A stretch of 64,000 nucleotides of DNA from Thalassolituus sp. UBA1087 (GTDB taxonomy: Bacteria > Pseudomonadota > Gammaproteobacteria > Pseudomonadales > Oceanobacteraceae), in contig DCCG01000006.1 in NCBI GenBank assembly GCA_002314145.1, positions 102,645 to 166,644 of the forward strand. The letters run 5' to 3'. Positions 35,485-45,121 of this stretch are shown here, one piece after another. Under the pieces are notes generated by a model. That model searched no databases. It worked only from the letters and a program-made list of their open reading frames with translations, and was not told the DNA's origin. Each line of letters begins with the position of its first letter. Position 1 is the first letter of the stretch. Made by a program: the position numbers and the translations under genes.

Positions 35485-36444
35485 TTACTGTTTTAATGCC
35501 TTCAACATGGCTTCGCCGACAATCTGGTGAACACGGCGGGTTGGGTGCCATTCATCCCAGAAATAATATTCATCCGGTGCGGCGCATTCCGGTTTTACCT
35601 CCGGGTATACCGGCTGGCAGGCATCCGTCATATTGGTAATACCATAGTGTGCAGGATTTTCCTGAATGCGGTTGCTGACTGCAATGTGGTCAAACACGAT
35701 AATATCCACATCAAGGTTACTTTCTGCGGTCTGCATGGTGGCGCGCAGACTTGTATTAAATTGTGTCTGGAATGTATCCGCCAGTTCAGTTTGACCAGCT
35801 GCAGTGACCGCCGGCAGCATGGTGAGATCGGACGAATTAACAATCATATAGTGCTCAGCACCCAGATCAGCAAGTTCGGCAACGGCCGTTTTTACATTGT
35901 CGACCGCCTGGTCGGCGAGGTCGGTTACTGTACCCGGTAATGCGTAGTCCGTGTGTTCAAAAAAATCATTCGCTGAGATAAAGATAAAGTACAGCGCCTC
36001 AGGGTCAGCTTTGCCGTTTTCCAAAGTATTTTCGTATGCCTCAACCTGGCCTAATACACCGGTATCCTGGTGTGGGTTCATCCAGTGATAGTAGTTATCC
36101 GGACCACTTTTAGCGCCCCCGACAGCATAGTCGATCAATTCTGCGTCCAGTTTTTCGGCTAACACTTCAACAGCGGTCGGACCATTGGTCCAGCGGTTCT
36201 GCCAGTAGAGATCGCCCGGTAATATAGCGGCGTCAGTCACGCCGTCATCCACCATCTTCTTACTGATTTCGAACGAGGCGCCGTTGTCTGAATAGCTGTC
36301 ACCGAAGGCAATGATCTTTTCAATCTTTATATCGCCATCTGCGTTATTTTCGGTGCTTTTCATATTGGCGCCTGTGTCTGCACAGCCAGACAGGAATGCG
36401 CTGAGCAATATGCTGGTAAATAAAAAATGAACCCATTTTTTCAT
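35485..36444 (-). CDS. GDSL (SGNH) lipase/esterase lipoprotein
   Basis: 319-residue precursor with a lipoprotein signal (LSGC, Cys21). The SGNH hydrolase blocks are present: FGDSYSDNG with nucleophile Ser50, a GGAKSG glycine block, the block III ISANDFF Asn, and the DEWHPT Asp297/His300 pair. This resembles secreted phospholipase/thermolabile hemolysin-type GDSL enzymes such as those of Vibrio, but is lipid-anchored. It would act at the outer membrane or cell surface on lipids or esters. It is monocistronic. Confidence 0.85.
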   Translation of the reverse strand: MKKWVHFLFTSILLSAFLSGCADTGANMKSTENNADGDIKIEKIIAFGDSYSDNGASFEISKKMVDDGVTDAAILPGDLYWQNRWTNGPTAVEVLAEKLDAELIDYAVGGAKSGPDNYYHWMNPHQDTGVLGQVEAYENTLENGKADPEALYFIFISANDFFEHTDYALPGTVTDLADQAVDNVKTAVAELADLGAEHYMIVNSSDLTMLPAVTAAGQTELADTFQTQFNTSLRATMQTAESNLDVDIIVFDHIAVSNRIQENPAHYGITNMTDACQPVYPEVKPECAAPDEYYFWDEWHPTRRVHQIVGEAMLKALKQ

Positions 36445-36878
36445 TAATCGTATCTCCGTTTATCCAAAAACATTAAATAATCTATATGGTACCTTTTATT
36501 TTCTAGCATCTATTGAACGCCGGTACAATCACCCACAGGGGATAGGTCAGGGGTATAAAAGAAGCTGTTTAATGGAATAAAGCGTTCCAGCGGCCAGATC
36601 GTCAGACGTCCGTACAGTTCTCTGTTAAGCACTTTTTACAATCAGAAAACTGAGACGGGGTGGCTGTTATAAAGGGGCCCGGTATGCAGAGTAGTGACAA
36701 GGAGCTGTTCGGATCTTCTTTTACGGCAGAATAAAGACGGGCGAAAAATGATGGGTATATCACTGAGCCCGGATATCACTGAGCCGGATATGATGCTGAT
36801 AATGTATACCGGTCGGAGTGTTGGTAGTATTTTATTGATAAGAAATGGACAGCAGATATCCACGCGTGAAAAATGTGC
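36445..36878. other. Gene-free region between the lipase gene and the ydeP-like gene
   Basis: Over 400 bases holding the lipase promoter region and a short tandem repeat (two 15-16 base units of ATATCACTGAGCC at 36757-36787). No credible gene is seen. Confidence 0.4.
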
Positions 36879-36903
36879 ACAGTGCGTGTTATTACACGCA
36901 CTG
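36870..36903 (-). terminator. Hairpin terminator of the ydeP-like gene
   Basis: Perfect 9-bp stem CAGTGCGTG / CACGCACTG with a 6-base loop, 16 bases after the stop; on the minus strand the sequence continues GTGCACATTTTTC, giving a slightly displaced T-tract. Confidence 0.6.
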
Positions 36904-36918
36904 ATAACAGCATGATTT

Positions 36919-39243
36919 TTATTCTGCCTGTGCCAGTTTAATTCCTGCTTCCGCTTCGTTGCGTAGCTCCACGGCAATACTCTTCGAGGTTGGTGTATTG
37001 CTGAATTCGCCCAGTGATTCCAGTGGTACCAGCGGGTTAGTTTCCGGGTAGTAGGCGGCAACATTGCCGGCGGGAATATCGTAAGGTACCAGTCTAAAGC
37101 CGCGTACTTCACGTACCACGCCATCGTCCCACAGGGATTTTATGGTGACATCTTCATCGCTGTTTAAGCCCAGACGCTGAATATCCGCCTGATTGATAAA
37201 CACGACTTTGCGGCCGCCTTTAATACCACGATAGCGGTCGTTGAGACTGTATATTGTAGTGTTGTACTGATCATGGGAACGTAATGTCTGCATAATCAGG
37301 GTGCGTTCGTTCAGTTGCGATGCCGCCCGGTCTGGCAGGATGCTATCGGGCAGAGGGTGGCTGTGAATAACGGCTTTGCCAGAGGCTGTGTTCCAACGCC
37401 GTTCACGGGCGGAATTACCGAGATAAAATCCGCCGGGTTGGGCAATCCGTTCGTTGAAGTTATCGAAACCGGGAATCACGGCTTCAATGTGATTGCGGAT
37501 CACATCATAGTCTTCCACCAGTGCCTGCCAGTCGAGCGGAAATTTTCCTAAAGTCGCTTCGGCAATGCCGGCAATGATCGCGGGCTCAGATTTCATCTCT
37601 GCAGACAGAGGTTCCAGCACACCACCGGATGCGTGCACCATGCTGAAAGAATCTTCTACGGTCACCCGCTGAACTCCGGCTGCCTGCATATCAATGTCGG
37701 TGCGGCCCAGACAGGGAAGTATTAAAGCCTCTTTGCCGACTACCAAGTGTGAGCGGTTCAGCTTGGTACTGACCTGAATGGTCAGCTCACAGTTCTGCAG
37801 AGCGGCTTCTGTCGCTGCGGTATCCGGGGTGGCAGAGGCAAAGTTGCCCCCCATCCCCATAAAGACTTTCGATTTACCATCACGCATTGCCCGGATGGCT
37901 TCTACCACGGAATGGCCGTGGCTGCGTGGTGGCTCAAAATTAAAATGACGGCCAAGTGAATCGAGAAATGTCTGGGCCGGTTTTTCGTTAATTCCCATGG
38001 TACGGTCACCCTGAACATTCGAATGACCTCGTACCGGGCAGGCGCCTGCACCGGGCTTGCCAATATTGCCGCGCAGCGCCAGCAGGTTAACGATTTCGTG
38101 CAGTGTTGCGACGGAGTGGCGGTGTTGCGTCACTCCCATGGCCCAGGTGCAGATTACCTTCTCTGAGCGCGCATAAATGCGGGCGATAAATTCAATTTCG
38201 TCACGGCGCAGACCGGATTGCTCACAGATCTGTGGCCAGCCGGTAGCATGGACCTGTTGCAGGTATTCATCCATGCCTGAGGTATGTTGGCGGATAAACT
38301 GATGGTCAAAAATGGTTTCGTTATTTTCGCGGGCAATATCTTCCAGTGCCAGTAATGCTTTGACGATACCGCGTACCAGCGCCATATCACCGCCAATATT
38401 CGGGCGGAAATACAGGTCACTGATGTCTTCAGAGCGGTTGGTGAGCATTTCCAGTTTATGCTGTGGGTCCTGAAAGCGTTCCAGGCCCCGTTCCTTCAGG
38501 GTATTAAAACTGAGCACTTTGGCACCCTGCTCCCGGGCTTCCCGTAAGGTGGCCAGCATACGCGGATGGTTGGTGCCCGGGTTCTGGCCAAACACAAAAA
38601 TGGCATCCGCTTTATTAAAGTCATCCATTTCGACGGTGCCTTTACCGATGCCGATACTGGATGTGAGTGCATAGCCACTGGCTTCGTGGCACATGTTTGA
38701 GCAGTCGGGAAAGTTGTTGGTCCCTAATGCGCGGCCGAATAACTGATACAGAAATGCGGCTTCATTGCTGGTGCGGCCGGAGGTATAAAATTCAATTTCA
38801 TCCGCCGAATTCAGACCTTTTATCGTGCGGGCAATCAGAGCGAAAGCGTCATCCCAGCTGACCGGTTCATAATGATCGGTACTGCGGTTGTAACGCATGG
38901 GGTGGGTTAACCGGCCCTGATATTCCAGATAATAGTCGTTCTGTTGCTTCAGCCAGCTGACCGGATATTGGCGGAAAAAATCGGCCCCGATGGTTTTGCT
39001 GGTGGCTTCCCAGTTAACGGCCTTGGCACCGTTTTCACAAAAGCGGAATTTATTCGGGTCCTGTTTATCGCCCCAGGCGCAGCCGGGACAGTCAAAGCCA
39101 TCCTGCTGATTGGTTTTCAGCAGGCTTTTGATGTTCGAAATCCGGTTTTCGCTCTTCATCCAGAAGCGTGCGGTACTTTTTAATGCTCCCCAGCCACCGG
39201 CTGGCCCGGTGTAAGGGGTAAATACAGGATGATCTTTACTCAT
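36919..39243 (-). CDS. FdhF/YdeP-family molybdopterin oxidoreductase
   Basis: 774-residue molybdenum enzyme of the YdeP type, related to formate dehydrogenase H but with the shortened N-terminal cysteine motif DCPGCAWGD (about 50-58) in place of a full 4Fe-4S site. Typical blocks follow: YTSGRTSNEAAFLYQLFGR, DCSNMCHEASG, FGQNPGTNHPRML and the C-terminal TLRSHDQYNTTIYSLNDRY. ATG 39243 is preferred over a farther start that would overlap fdhD. The physiological substrate is unknown; YdeP is linked to acid resistance in E. coli. It follows fdhD, whose product matures such enzymes. Confidence 0.85.
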   Translation of the reverse strand: MSKDHPVFTPYTGPAGGWGALKSTARFWMKSENRISNIKSLLKTNQQDGFDCPGCAWGDKQDPNKFRFCENGAKAVNWEATSKTIGADFFRQYPVSWLKQQNDYYLEYQGRLTHPMRYNRSTDHYEPVSWDDAFALIARTIKGLNSADEIEFYTSGRTSNEAAFLYQLFGRALGTNNFPDCSNMCHEASGYALTSSIGIGKGTVEMDDFNKADAIFVFGQNPGTNHPRMLATLREAREQGAKVLSFNTLKERGLERFQDPQHKLEMLTNRSEDISDLYFRPNIGGDMALVRGIVKALLALEDIARENNETIFDHQFIRQHTSGMDEYLQQVHATGWPQICEQSGLRRDEIEFIARIYARSEKVICTWAMGVTQHRHSVATLHEIVNLLALRGNIGKPGAGACPVRGHSNVQGDRTMGINEKPAQTFLDSLGRHFNFEPPRSHGHSVVEAIRAMRDGKSKVFMGMGGNFASATPDTAATEAALQNCELTIQVSTKLNRSHLVVGKEALILPCLGRTDIDMQAAGVQRVTVEDSFSMVHASGGVLEPLSAEMKSEPAIIAGIAEATLGKFPLDWQALVEDYDVIRNHIEAVIPGFDNFNERIAQPGGFYLGNSARERRWNTASGKAVIHSHPLPDSILPDRAASQLNERTLIMQTLRSHDQYNTTIYSLNDRYRGIKGGRKVVFINQADIQRLGLNSDEDVTIKSLWDDGVVREVRGFRLVPYDIPAGNVAAYYPETNPLVPLESLGEFSNTPTSKSIAVELRNEAEAGIKLAQAE

Positions 39244-39259
39244 AAAGCGATGGTCCCGG

Positions 39260-40177
39260 TCAGATCGCGCGGGTGCTGTGCGGCGCTGGTGAATTGAATG
39301 ATGTGCTGGCGGCAGACAAGGAAGCGTTTGCCTGTTCCGGACGGGCATAAATCCGGGCCGCGTCTTTGCGTGGCAGATGTATGATGCGGATGCGGTATTG
39401 CTCCGCCAGTTTTACGGCCAGGGTGCTGGGCGATGACAGATGAATCAGATTCGGCAGCCCACTGCGGGCGGCTTTGATAACCAGTTCGGTGCTGCAGCGG
39501 CTGCTCATCAGCACGGAGCATTCCGTCAGATTAATCTGTTGCGACAGGGCAGCACCAATGACTTTATCCAGTGCGTTGTGGCGGCCAATATCTTCACGGC
39601 AGAACAGCGGGTTAAGGTTTTTATCCAGCAGCAGGGCGGCGTGGATGCCGCCGGCGGTCTGGCCCAGTTGCTGAAATCCGGGCAGGTGATTACGCAGATT
39701 CTCCAGTGCCAGATAATCCGGTATTGCGCTGTCCGGCAAAGGTGGCAATAGCGGAAATACCTGCTGCAGGGAGTCGGTCCCGCACAGACCGCAGGATGAG
39801 GCACCGCGCCGGGCACTGCGTTGTTGCTGCAGGAAACGTTTGAAGGGCTCCGGCTGCAGCTGGATATCCACTGTCAGGTTCGCCGACGGGTGTTGCGACG
39901 GGCTGATATGCAGCGTGCGGATATCGTCACTCTGGTTGATCAGGTTTTCGCTCAGCGCAAAGCCGGTGACGAAATCTTCAATATCCAGCGGCGAGATCAT
40001 CATGATGGCGTGTAATACACCATTACAGGAAATCGCCAACGGCACTTCTTCGACCAGCAATGCGGTATCGCAGCGGTCAGACGAAGGCGAATAATAGGTG
40101 TACAGATCGGAGCCGGTCTGTTGCGGGTGCAGGCTGGAGCGGTCTGCCGCCCCGGTATCACGCTGAGGGTCAGGCAT
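39260..40177 (-). CDS. fdhD: Formate dehydrogenase sulfurtransferase FdhD
   Basis: 305-residue sulfur carrier that delivers sulfur to the molybdenum cofactor of formate dehydrogenase-like enzymes. Recognised by AISCNGVLHAIMMISPLDIEDFVTGFALSE, the catalytic Cys pair in SSCGLCGTDSL, EDIGRHNALDKVIG and SSRCSTELVIKAARSG. It ends 17 bases before the ydeP-like gene in the same direction, so the two probably form one transcript and FdhD probably serves that enzyme. Confidence 0.93.
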   Translation of the reverse strand: MPDPQRDTGAADRSSLHPQQTGSDLYTYYSPSSDRCDTALLVEEVPLAISCNGVLHAIMMISPLDIEDFVTGFALSENLINQSDDIRTLHISPSQHPSANLTVDIQLQPEPFKRFLQQQRSARRGASSCGLCGTDSLQQVFPLLPPLPDSAIPDYLALENLRNHLPGFQQLGQTAGGIHAALLLDKNLNPLFCREDIGRHNALDKVIGAALSQQINLTECSVLMSSRCSTELVIKAARSGLPNLIHLSSPSTLAVKLAEQYRIRIIHLPRKDAARIYARPEQANASLSAASTSFNSPAPHSTRAI

Positions 40178-40239
40178 AAGATTATTCTGCTGTTAGCTGA
40201 GTATGGTGTGGCCTGCTCTGCAGCTCTGCCGGCTGCTGT

Positions 40240-40306
40240 AAAAAAAGCCTGTTCACACCTGGGAAATGCTGACTGAATGAGGCCGTATTCAGTCAGTGTG
40301 AACAGG
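40240..40306 (-). terminator. Long double-stem terminator downstream of the lysR gene
   Basis: Minus-strand transcript folds as an inner stem (TGACTGAAT / ATTCAGTCA, 8-base loop) inside an outer 11-bp stem (CCTGTTCACAC / GTGTGAACAGG) separated by an 11-base one-sided bulge, and then runs CTTTTTTT. It lies 120 bases beyond the lysR stop and 63 before fdhD. Confidence 0.75.
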
Positions 40307-40426
40307 ACATGCTGAAAGCTTATGCGTGACCGCGGCTGGCGTCCAATTGCCTGTAATGATGTCATGATAGATATGGTCGATCACCAGGCAGGTGGAACAA
40401 CGCCATTTGCCTGACTGCCGCTGTTG

Positions 40427-41329
40427 TTATCCGGCGCTGTTCTCAGGTGTCAGCAGAACCTGTTGCATCAGTGCCTGCACCAGCGGATTACCACTGTAAT
40501 CCTCCCGCCGGCAGACCAGCCCGAGAGCGGGTTGTAACAGGTTGTCCTGTAAGGGCACGACGTTCAGACCGGCCGGCACAGCCAATGGCGCGGGTAACGG
40601 GATCAGCGTGCAGCACAGGCCATGGGTGGTGGCTTCCAGCAGATGTTCAACGGAATCGGATTCCAGTACCGGGTTCAGCTCGGTGTTGTGCGCCCGGGCA
40701 CCGCGTTCCAGCCCCTGGCGGAAGCGCATCGACGTGGTCAGCAGGCCCAGCGGCAGTTCCGCCAGTCGCTGCCAGGGAAGGGTCGGCAGAGACTGGCTGG
40801 TGGGCTGAAAGTGCCCGGGATGATAAAGCAGGCCAACGGCAGGCGAGCCCAGCGGGTGAACATAGTAGTCTTCCATCTCAATCTGTGACAGGTAAGTCAG
40901 GCCGATATCCAGCTGGTTGCTCTGCAGCTGCTCGAGAATATCACCGGAGGGTAAAGCCTGCAGGCTGAACCTCAGCTCAGGCGCCTGCTGATGCAGACTC
41001 TGTAATAAAGGCATCAGCCCCACGTGACTGAGTGGCACCATGCCAATGCGCAGGGTGCCGCTCAGGGTGCCGTGCAGTCGCCGTGCTTCGGTTTTCATAC
41101 CGGTAAAGGCCCGCACAGCCTGCCTTGCCCAGATAAGTAAGCGCTCACCTTCTGGTGTGAAACCTTCAAACCGCTGACGCCGTTCGATCAGGGTGACGCC
41201 CAGTTCCTCCTCCAGATTGCGCAGCCGCATCGACAGCGTGGGCTGGGTAACATGGCAGGCTTCTGCAGCGCGGCCAAAATGGCGCTGTTCATCCAGGGCA
41301 CAGAGAAACTGCAGTTGGCGAATATCCAT
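40427..41329 (-). CDS. LysR-family transcriptional regulator
   Basis: 300-residue regulator with a winged helix at the N-terminus (MDIRQLQFLCALDEQRHFGR, then AACHVTQPTLSMRLRNLEEE) and a periplasmic-binding-protein-like effector domain from about 90. The start at 41329 gives the canonical length; the frame stays open farther upstream but would overlap the pirin region. It is upstream of and codirectional with fdhD and the ydeP-like gene, and divergent from the pirin gene; either could be its target. Confidence 0.88.
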   Translation of the reverse strand: MDIRQLQFLCALDEQRHFGRAAEACHVTQPTLSMRLRNLEEELGVTLIERRQRFEGFTPEGERLLIWARQAVRAFTGMKTEARRLHGTLSGTLRIGMVPLSHVGLMPLLQSLHQQAPELRFSLQALPSGDILEQLQSNQLDIGLTYLSQIEMEDYYVHPLGSPAVGLLYHPGHFQPTSQSLPTLPWQRLAELPLGLLTTSMRFRQGLERGARAHNTELNPVLESDSVEHLLEATTHGLCCTLIPLPAPLAVPAGLNVVPLQDNLLQPALGLVCRREDYSGNPLVQALMQQVLLTPENSAG

Positions 41330-41462
41330 ACAAAAAATACTGGTTTGATAGATGAGGTCAATTGAGGATAACACAGCGCTGGCAACAGGCATGCGCTTCT
41401 GTGCATAACTGCAGACAGTCTTATACAACTGTCTGCCTCTGCGGGCTGATATGATGCTGGTT

Positions 41463-42203
41463 ATGAAAATCATCAATGAAGACGTGTTTGATATCTCGGG
41501 GTTCGGCGGTGTGCGTGAGCGCGTACTGCTGTTGGATCGCCGTACTTTTCCGGCCAGCCGGATCCCGGACGAATGTCAGGATGGGTTTGCCGGTTGCGTA
41601 TATCTGGCCAATGCCTGGTTTCTGCCACGCGGCGAAACCGGAATGCATAACCATGAGGGGATGGATATTGTCAGTGTGATTCCGCGCGGGCAGATATTTC
41701 ATCAGGGCAGCCACGGCGTTCAATACCGCCAGCATGTTCAGGAAGACAATGGCAACCGGGTAGAGGCCGGGCAGGTACAGTTACAGCGCGATGGTGGCCG
41801 CGGGATCCGGCACAACGAGCTGAACCCGTCAGATCAGGTACAGCCCATGATGCAGGTCTGGATACAACCGGACCCGGTAAACAGTGAGCCGGAATACCGG
41901 CTGATTGATACCTGTGAACAGGGCCTCACCTGCGTTTATGGCGGTGAACTTTTTGCTGCCCACACCCGGGTGGATATTCTGCGGCTTAACGCCGGCGATG
42001 TATTTCGTGTGGATGAGGCGGGGTTATCGTCAGCGGATGAAACCTTTTTACTGTTTGTCTGGCAGGGAAAGGGGCAGATAACCGAACTTGATCAGACGGA
42101 GGAAAACCGGGTGGATTTCCGGCGCGGAGATCTGATTGAAACACGGGCTTTCGGGTTGATAGCCAGTGAGACCTGTGGCCTGATGATCATCTGCGCGGCC
42201 TGA
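41463..42203 (+). CDS. Pirin-like bicupin (YhhW-type)
   Basis: 246-residue double-cupin protein resembling E. coli YhhW, a pirin with quercetin 2,3-dioxygenase activity in vitro. Metal ligands are expected in GMHNHEGMDIVSVIPRGQIFH (His, His) and GIRHNELNPS (His, Glu). An ATG at 41451 is also in frame; 41463 gives MKIINEDVFD, the usual short start. It diverges from the lysR gene by about 130 bases, so it may be that regulator's target. Confidence 0.8.
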   Translation: MKIINEDVFDISGFGGVRERVLLLDRRTFPASRIPDECQDGFAGCVYLANAWFLPRGETGMHNHEGMDIVSVIPRGQIFHQGSHGVQYRQHVQEDNGNRVEAGQVQLQRDGGRGIRHNELNPSDQVQPMMQVWIQPDPVNSEPEYRLIDTCEQGLTCVYGGELFAAHTRVDILRLNAGDVFRVDEAGLSSADETFLLFVWQGKGQITELDQTEENRVDFRRGDLIETRAFGLIASETCGLMIICAA

Positions 42204-42345
42204 CCGGCCAGCGGGAATGGCCGGTATGTTTTCCCGCCACAGGCAGAATCCTGTCAGCCGGATGTTGGCGCGACCCAACCCGGTATACTGCGGGTGTTCA
42301 TGACACACTGGTATTGCCTGATAACAATAATAAGTGTGCAAACCT

Positions 42346-43224
42346 ATGAAAGATTTCAACAATAAAGTGGCGGCAATCACAGGAGCGGGTTCCGGTATTG
42401 GCCGCGCACTGGCAGTTAATCTGGCCCGGGCCGGGTGCCATCTGGCGCTCAGTGATGTGAATGCCGAAGGGCTGCAACAGACGGCAGAACAGGTACATGG
42501 CAGCGGGGTGAACGTGACCACGACGGTTCTCGATGTATCGGATCAGGCGGCGGTGTACGCCTGGGCTGATCAGGTGGTGGCTGACCATGGCCGGGTGAAT
42601 CTGATTTTTAATAATGCCGGCGTCGCTTTGTCCGGTACCGTCGCAGGCCTTAGTCTGGAAGATTATGACTGGATTATGGGCATTAATTTTAATGGCGTAC
42701 TGTACGGGACAAAAGCGTTTCTGCCGCATCTGGAAGCGGCTGGTGAAGGCCATGTTATTAATATTTCCAGCGTTTTCGGTCTGGCGGCTCAGCCACTGAT
42801 GAGTGGCTATAACGCAGCGAAATTTGCAGTGCGGGGTTTAACTGAGTCGTTGCGCCAGGATCTGGAAGTGAGTCAGTCCTGCGTCAGTTGCAGCTGTGTT
42901 CATCCGGGCGGTATTAAAACCAATATCGCCCGTGATTCACGCAGTTCTGACAGCGCGCAGAAGCTGACCGGGCAGAATGCTGAAGAAGCTGCCAAAGAGT
43001 TCGAAAAACTCTTTATAACCACACCGGATAAAGCCGCCCGGGTGATTTTAAAAGGGGTGCAGAAAAACAGCCGCCGTATTCTGATTGGTCCGGATGCCCG
43101 GGTTCTGGACTGGATGGTCCGTTTGTTCCCAACCGCCTATCAGAAACTGTTTATCCGCATGATTGAGCTGAGTCGTAAAAAGGCCGGCCGTAAAAAACAT
43201 ATTCGTGCACAGGATTGTCGCTGA
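42346..43224 (+). CDS. Short-chain dehydrogenase/reductase
   Basis: 292-residue Rossmann-fold oxidoreductase. The cofactor motif is TGAGSGIGRAL (near 13), the NNAG motif is in IFNNAGVALSG, and the catalytic Ser, Tyr and Lys are in ISSVFGLAAQ and SGYNAAKFAV. The C-terminal 60 residues are basic and hydrophobic, which suggests membrane association, as in long SDR lipid enzymes. The Asp in LALSDVNAEGL after strand 2 suggests NAD preference. Substrate unknown. Confidence 0.85.
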   Translation: MKDFNNKVAAITGAGSGIGRALAVNLARAGCHLALSDVNAEGLQQTAEQVHGSGVNVTTTVLDVSDQAAVYAWADQVVADHGRVNLIFNNAGVALSGTVAGLSLEDYDWIMGINFNGVLYGTKAFLPHLEAAGEGHVINISSVFGLAAQPLMSGYNAAKFAVRGLTESLRQDLEVSQSCVSCSCVHPGGIKTNIARDSRSSDSAQKLTGQNAEEAAKEFEKLFITTPDKAARVILKGVQKNSRRILIGPDARVLDWMVRLFPTAYQKLFIRMIELSRKKAGRKKHIRAQDCR

Positions 43225-43415
43225 GTCTTATGCCGGTGGCGGAAAGGACTCCGCGCCAATACCTTACCTGCACGGCGCCATACCTCACCAGCACCGCAGC
43301 AATCCCGCAATATTCCTGCAAAAACCGATGAAACAAACCATATCACTGCTTAGTGATGCATCAGTAAGCAGCTTCTGATAAAACAGAGCATCCAAAAATA
43401 AGAGGTGTTCTGAAT

Positions 43416-43841
43416 ATGTCGATCTGGTTTGCAACTCCCGATATTGCCGAAATGAACCGGCAGATGGAAAACACTGCCTGCTCTAATCTGGGCATTGAAA
43501 TCACGGAATACGGTGATGACTGGGTCAAAGGGACTATGCCAGCGGACAGCCGGACGTTTCAGCCTGTGGGGCTGGTGCATGGCGGTGCCAATGTATTGCT
43601 GGCAGAAACGCTGGGCAGTATGGCCGCTAACCTGTGTCTGGATAACAGTAAAGAATATGCGGTCGGGCAGGAAATCAACGCCAACCACCTGCGCGGAGTG
43701 CGTTCAGGAAAGGTTACCGGTGTCGCCCGGATCCTTCATCGTGGCCGCACGTCGCAGGTCTGGGAAATCCGCATCTACAACAGTGACGACAAGTTAAGCT
43801 GCATTTCGCGTCTGACGATGGCGGTGATTGCGGCGCAGTAA
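43416..43841 (+). CDS. Hotdog-fold thioesterase (MenI/YdiI-PaaI family)
   Basis: 141-residue acyl-CoA thioesterase. The family core is TFQPVGLVHGGANVLLAETLGSMAAN with the catalytic Glu, and EINANHLRGVRSGKVTGVARI. It resembles E. coli YdiI (1,4-dihydroxy-2-naphthoyl-CoA thioesterase) in length and motifs, but the substrate cannot be told from sequence. It follows the SDR by about 190 bases; the two may cooperate in fatty acyl or aromatic acid metabolism. Confidence 0.85.
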   Translation: MSIWFATPDIAEMNRQMENTACSNLGIEITEYGDDWVKGTMPADSRTFQPVGLVHGGANVLLAETLGSMAANLCLDNSKEYAVGQEINANHLRGVRSGKVTGVARILHRGRTSQVWEIRIYNSDDKLSCISRLTMAVIAAQ

Positions 43842-43944
43842 CCCGGCGCAGTAACCCAGAGTTGGAACCGGGTACCGTAAACCGGGCGTGCTCTGATTGC
43901 GTTATATGGTCAGAGGTATCACGGAAACGCCGGGGGATGAAAAC

Positions 43945-43975
43945 GAAAAAACCTGAGCCGCTCGGCTCAGGTTTT
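43945..43975. terminator. Bidirectional terminator between thioesterase and M48 protease
   Basis: ACCTGAGCCG / CGGCTCAGGT stem with AAAAA before and TTTT after, between two convergent genes. Confidence 0.8.
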
Positions 43976-44016
43976 GGTTCCGGGGCTGGGGTTCCGGGGT
44001 TATGCCACACGGATGG

Positions 44017-45114
44017 TTATTGCTGCATTTTTTGTTTTTCAGCCAGTGCTTCCGCTGCCCGGATGCGCTCTTCCGTGGCAGGGTGAGAACTGAGGTAATC
44101 AAAAAAGCCAGGCTCAGTGCTGTTGTTATCACAGTCCTGAGTGCAGTCACTCTGTCCGGCAGCGATCCGTAACGGATGACTGGCTTCCAGAGCGCGCATG
44201 GCATCAGCAAAATCCTGCGGGCTGCGCCCTAAGCTTTGCAATTCCTGAAACGCAAACTGATCCGCATCGCGTTCCATATCACGCGAAAACGAGGCCTGTG
44301 CCAGACCGGTACCGGCCCCCAGCATGATTTCTCCCATTCCTTCAACATCCCCGAACATCATGGCGAACAGCAGAGAAGTGACGGTACTCTGGGTGAGAAT
44401 CTTCAGACTGTGTTTATGTTCCACATGGCCAATTTCATGCAGCAGCACCGCGTCCAGCTGTTGTGGGTTATCTTTCATCAGCCGGGCAATACTGTCAGTA
44501 ACGATCACTGTGCCATCGGCTAACGCCATGGCGTTGGCACCATGATTCCAGCGGCGGAACTGCAGGGAATATGTGTCCGGCGGGATGTTCAGACGTTGCA
44601 GAATATCGTGCCAGCGCTGTCGGATATTTTCCTGTTCAGACGCTGCCAGTTCACTGGGTTCCATATAGGCGGCATCGATAATCGTCAGGCTTTGCTGGCC
44701 CAGTTCATCCGCGACGACCTGAGGCAGGCTCTCGGCGACCACATTGCTGCTGGCCGGAATAACAACGGCAACCATAAACCACAGAAAAAACGGCAGAAAA
44801 ACCGCAGCGACCAGAACCGCGCTCCAGTGCGTTTCTAACCATTCTGTGATGGTCTGGCTTTTACTCAGATGCTTCCAGCGGTATCCGGCATCATCCGGAA
44901 TAAAACGGCTGTTATCGGCAAAAATAAGATCGACCGGTAACCCGGCAATGGCTTCACTGAAACGGTAATCGCCGTGCACCGCTGACATAACGGGCTGACC
45001 GCCCTGCTGTTGGTAAATGACAACCTGACGTTCAGTGACCATGGCCCGGGCAGGGGTTGAATGGCTGCTGTTACCGGCCTGATACAGGCCGGTAACACTG
45101 TGCTGATCATTCAT
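44017..45114 (-). CDS. M48-family membrane zinc metalloprotease
   Basis: 365-residue Ste24/BepA-like protease. An N-terminal cytoplasmic part of about 95 residues precedes one strong membrane segment (SAVLVAAVFLPFFLWFMVAVVI near 93-114). The zinc site is HEIGHVEHKH near 222-231, with the third ligand expected in RDMERDADQFAF. It lies 8 bases after the DUF898 gene, and the pair is known together elsewhere, which suggests a membrane quality-control role; this is inference. Confidence 0.85.
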   Translation of the reverse strand: MNDQHSVTGLYQAGNSSHSTPARAMVTERQVVIYQQQGGQPVMSAVHGDYRFSEAIAGLPVDLIFADNSRFIPDDAGYRWKHLSKSQTITEWLETHWSAVLVAAVFLPFFLWFMVAVVIPASSNVVAESLPQVVADELGQQSLTIIDAAYMEPSELAASEQENIRQRWHDILQRLNIPPDTYSLQFRRWNHGANAMALADGTVIVTDSIARLMKDNPQQLDAVLLHEIGHVEHKHSLKILTQSTVTSLLFAMMFGDVEGMGEIMLGAGTGLAQASFSRDMERDADQFAFQELQSLGRSPQDFADAMRALEASHPLRIAAGQSDCTQDCDNNSTEPGFFDYLSSHPATEERIRAAEALAEKQKMQQ

Positions 45115-45121
45115 GCCGGTA

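Noticed and set aside
36757..36787. Two-unit tandem repeat of ATATCACTGAGCC
   Set aside because: Only two copies, in a region with no other feature; likely slippage. Not a CRISPR.
36642..37124. 160-residue frame on the minus strand beyond the ydeP-like gene
   Set aside because: Overlaps the real C-terminus in another frame and crosses the terminator hairpin.
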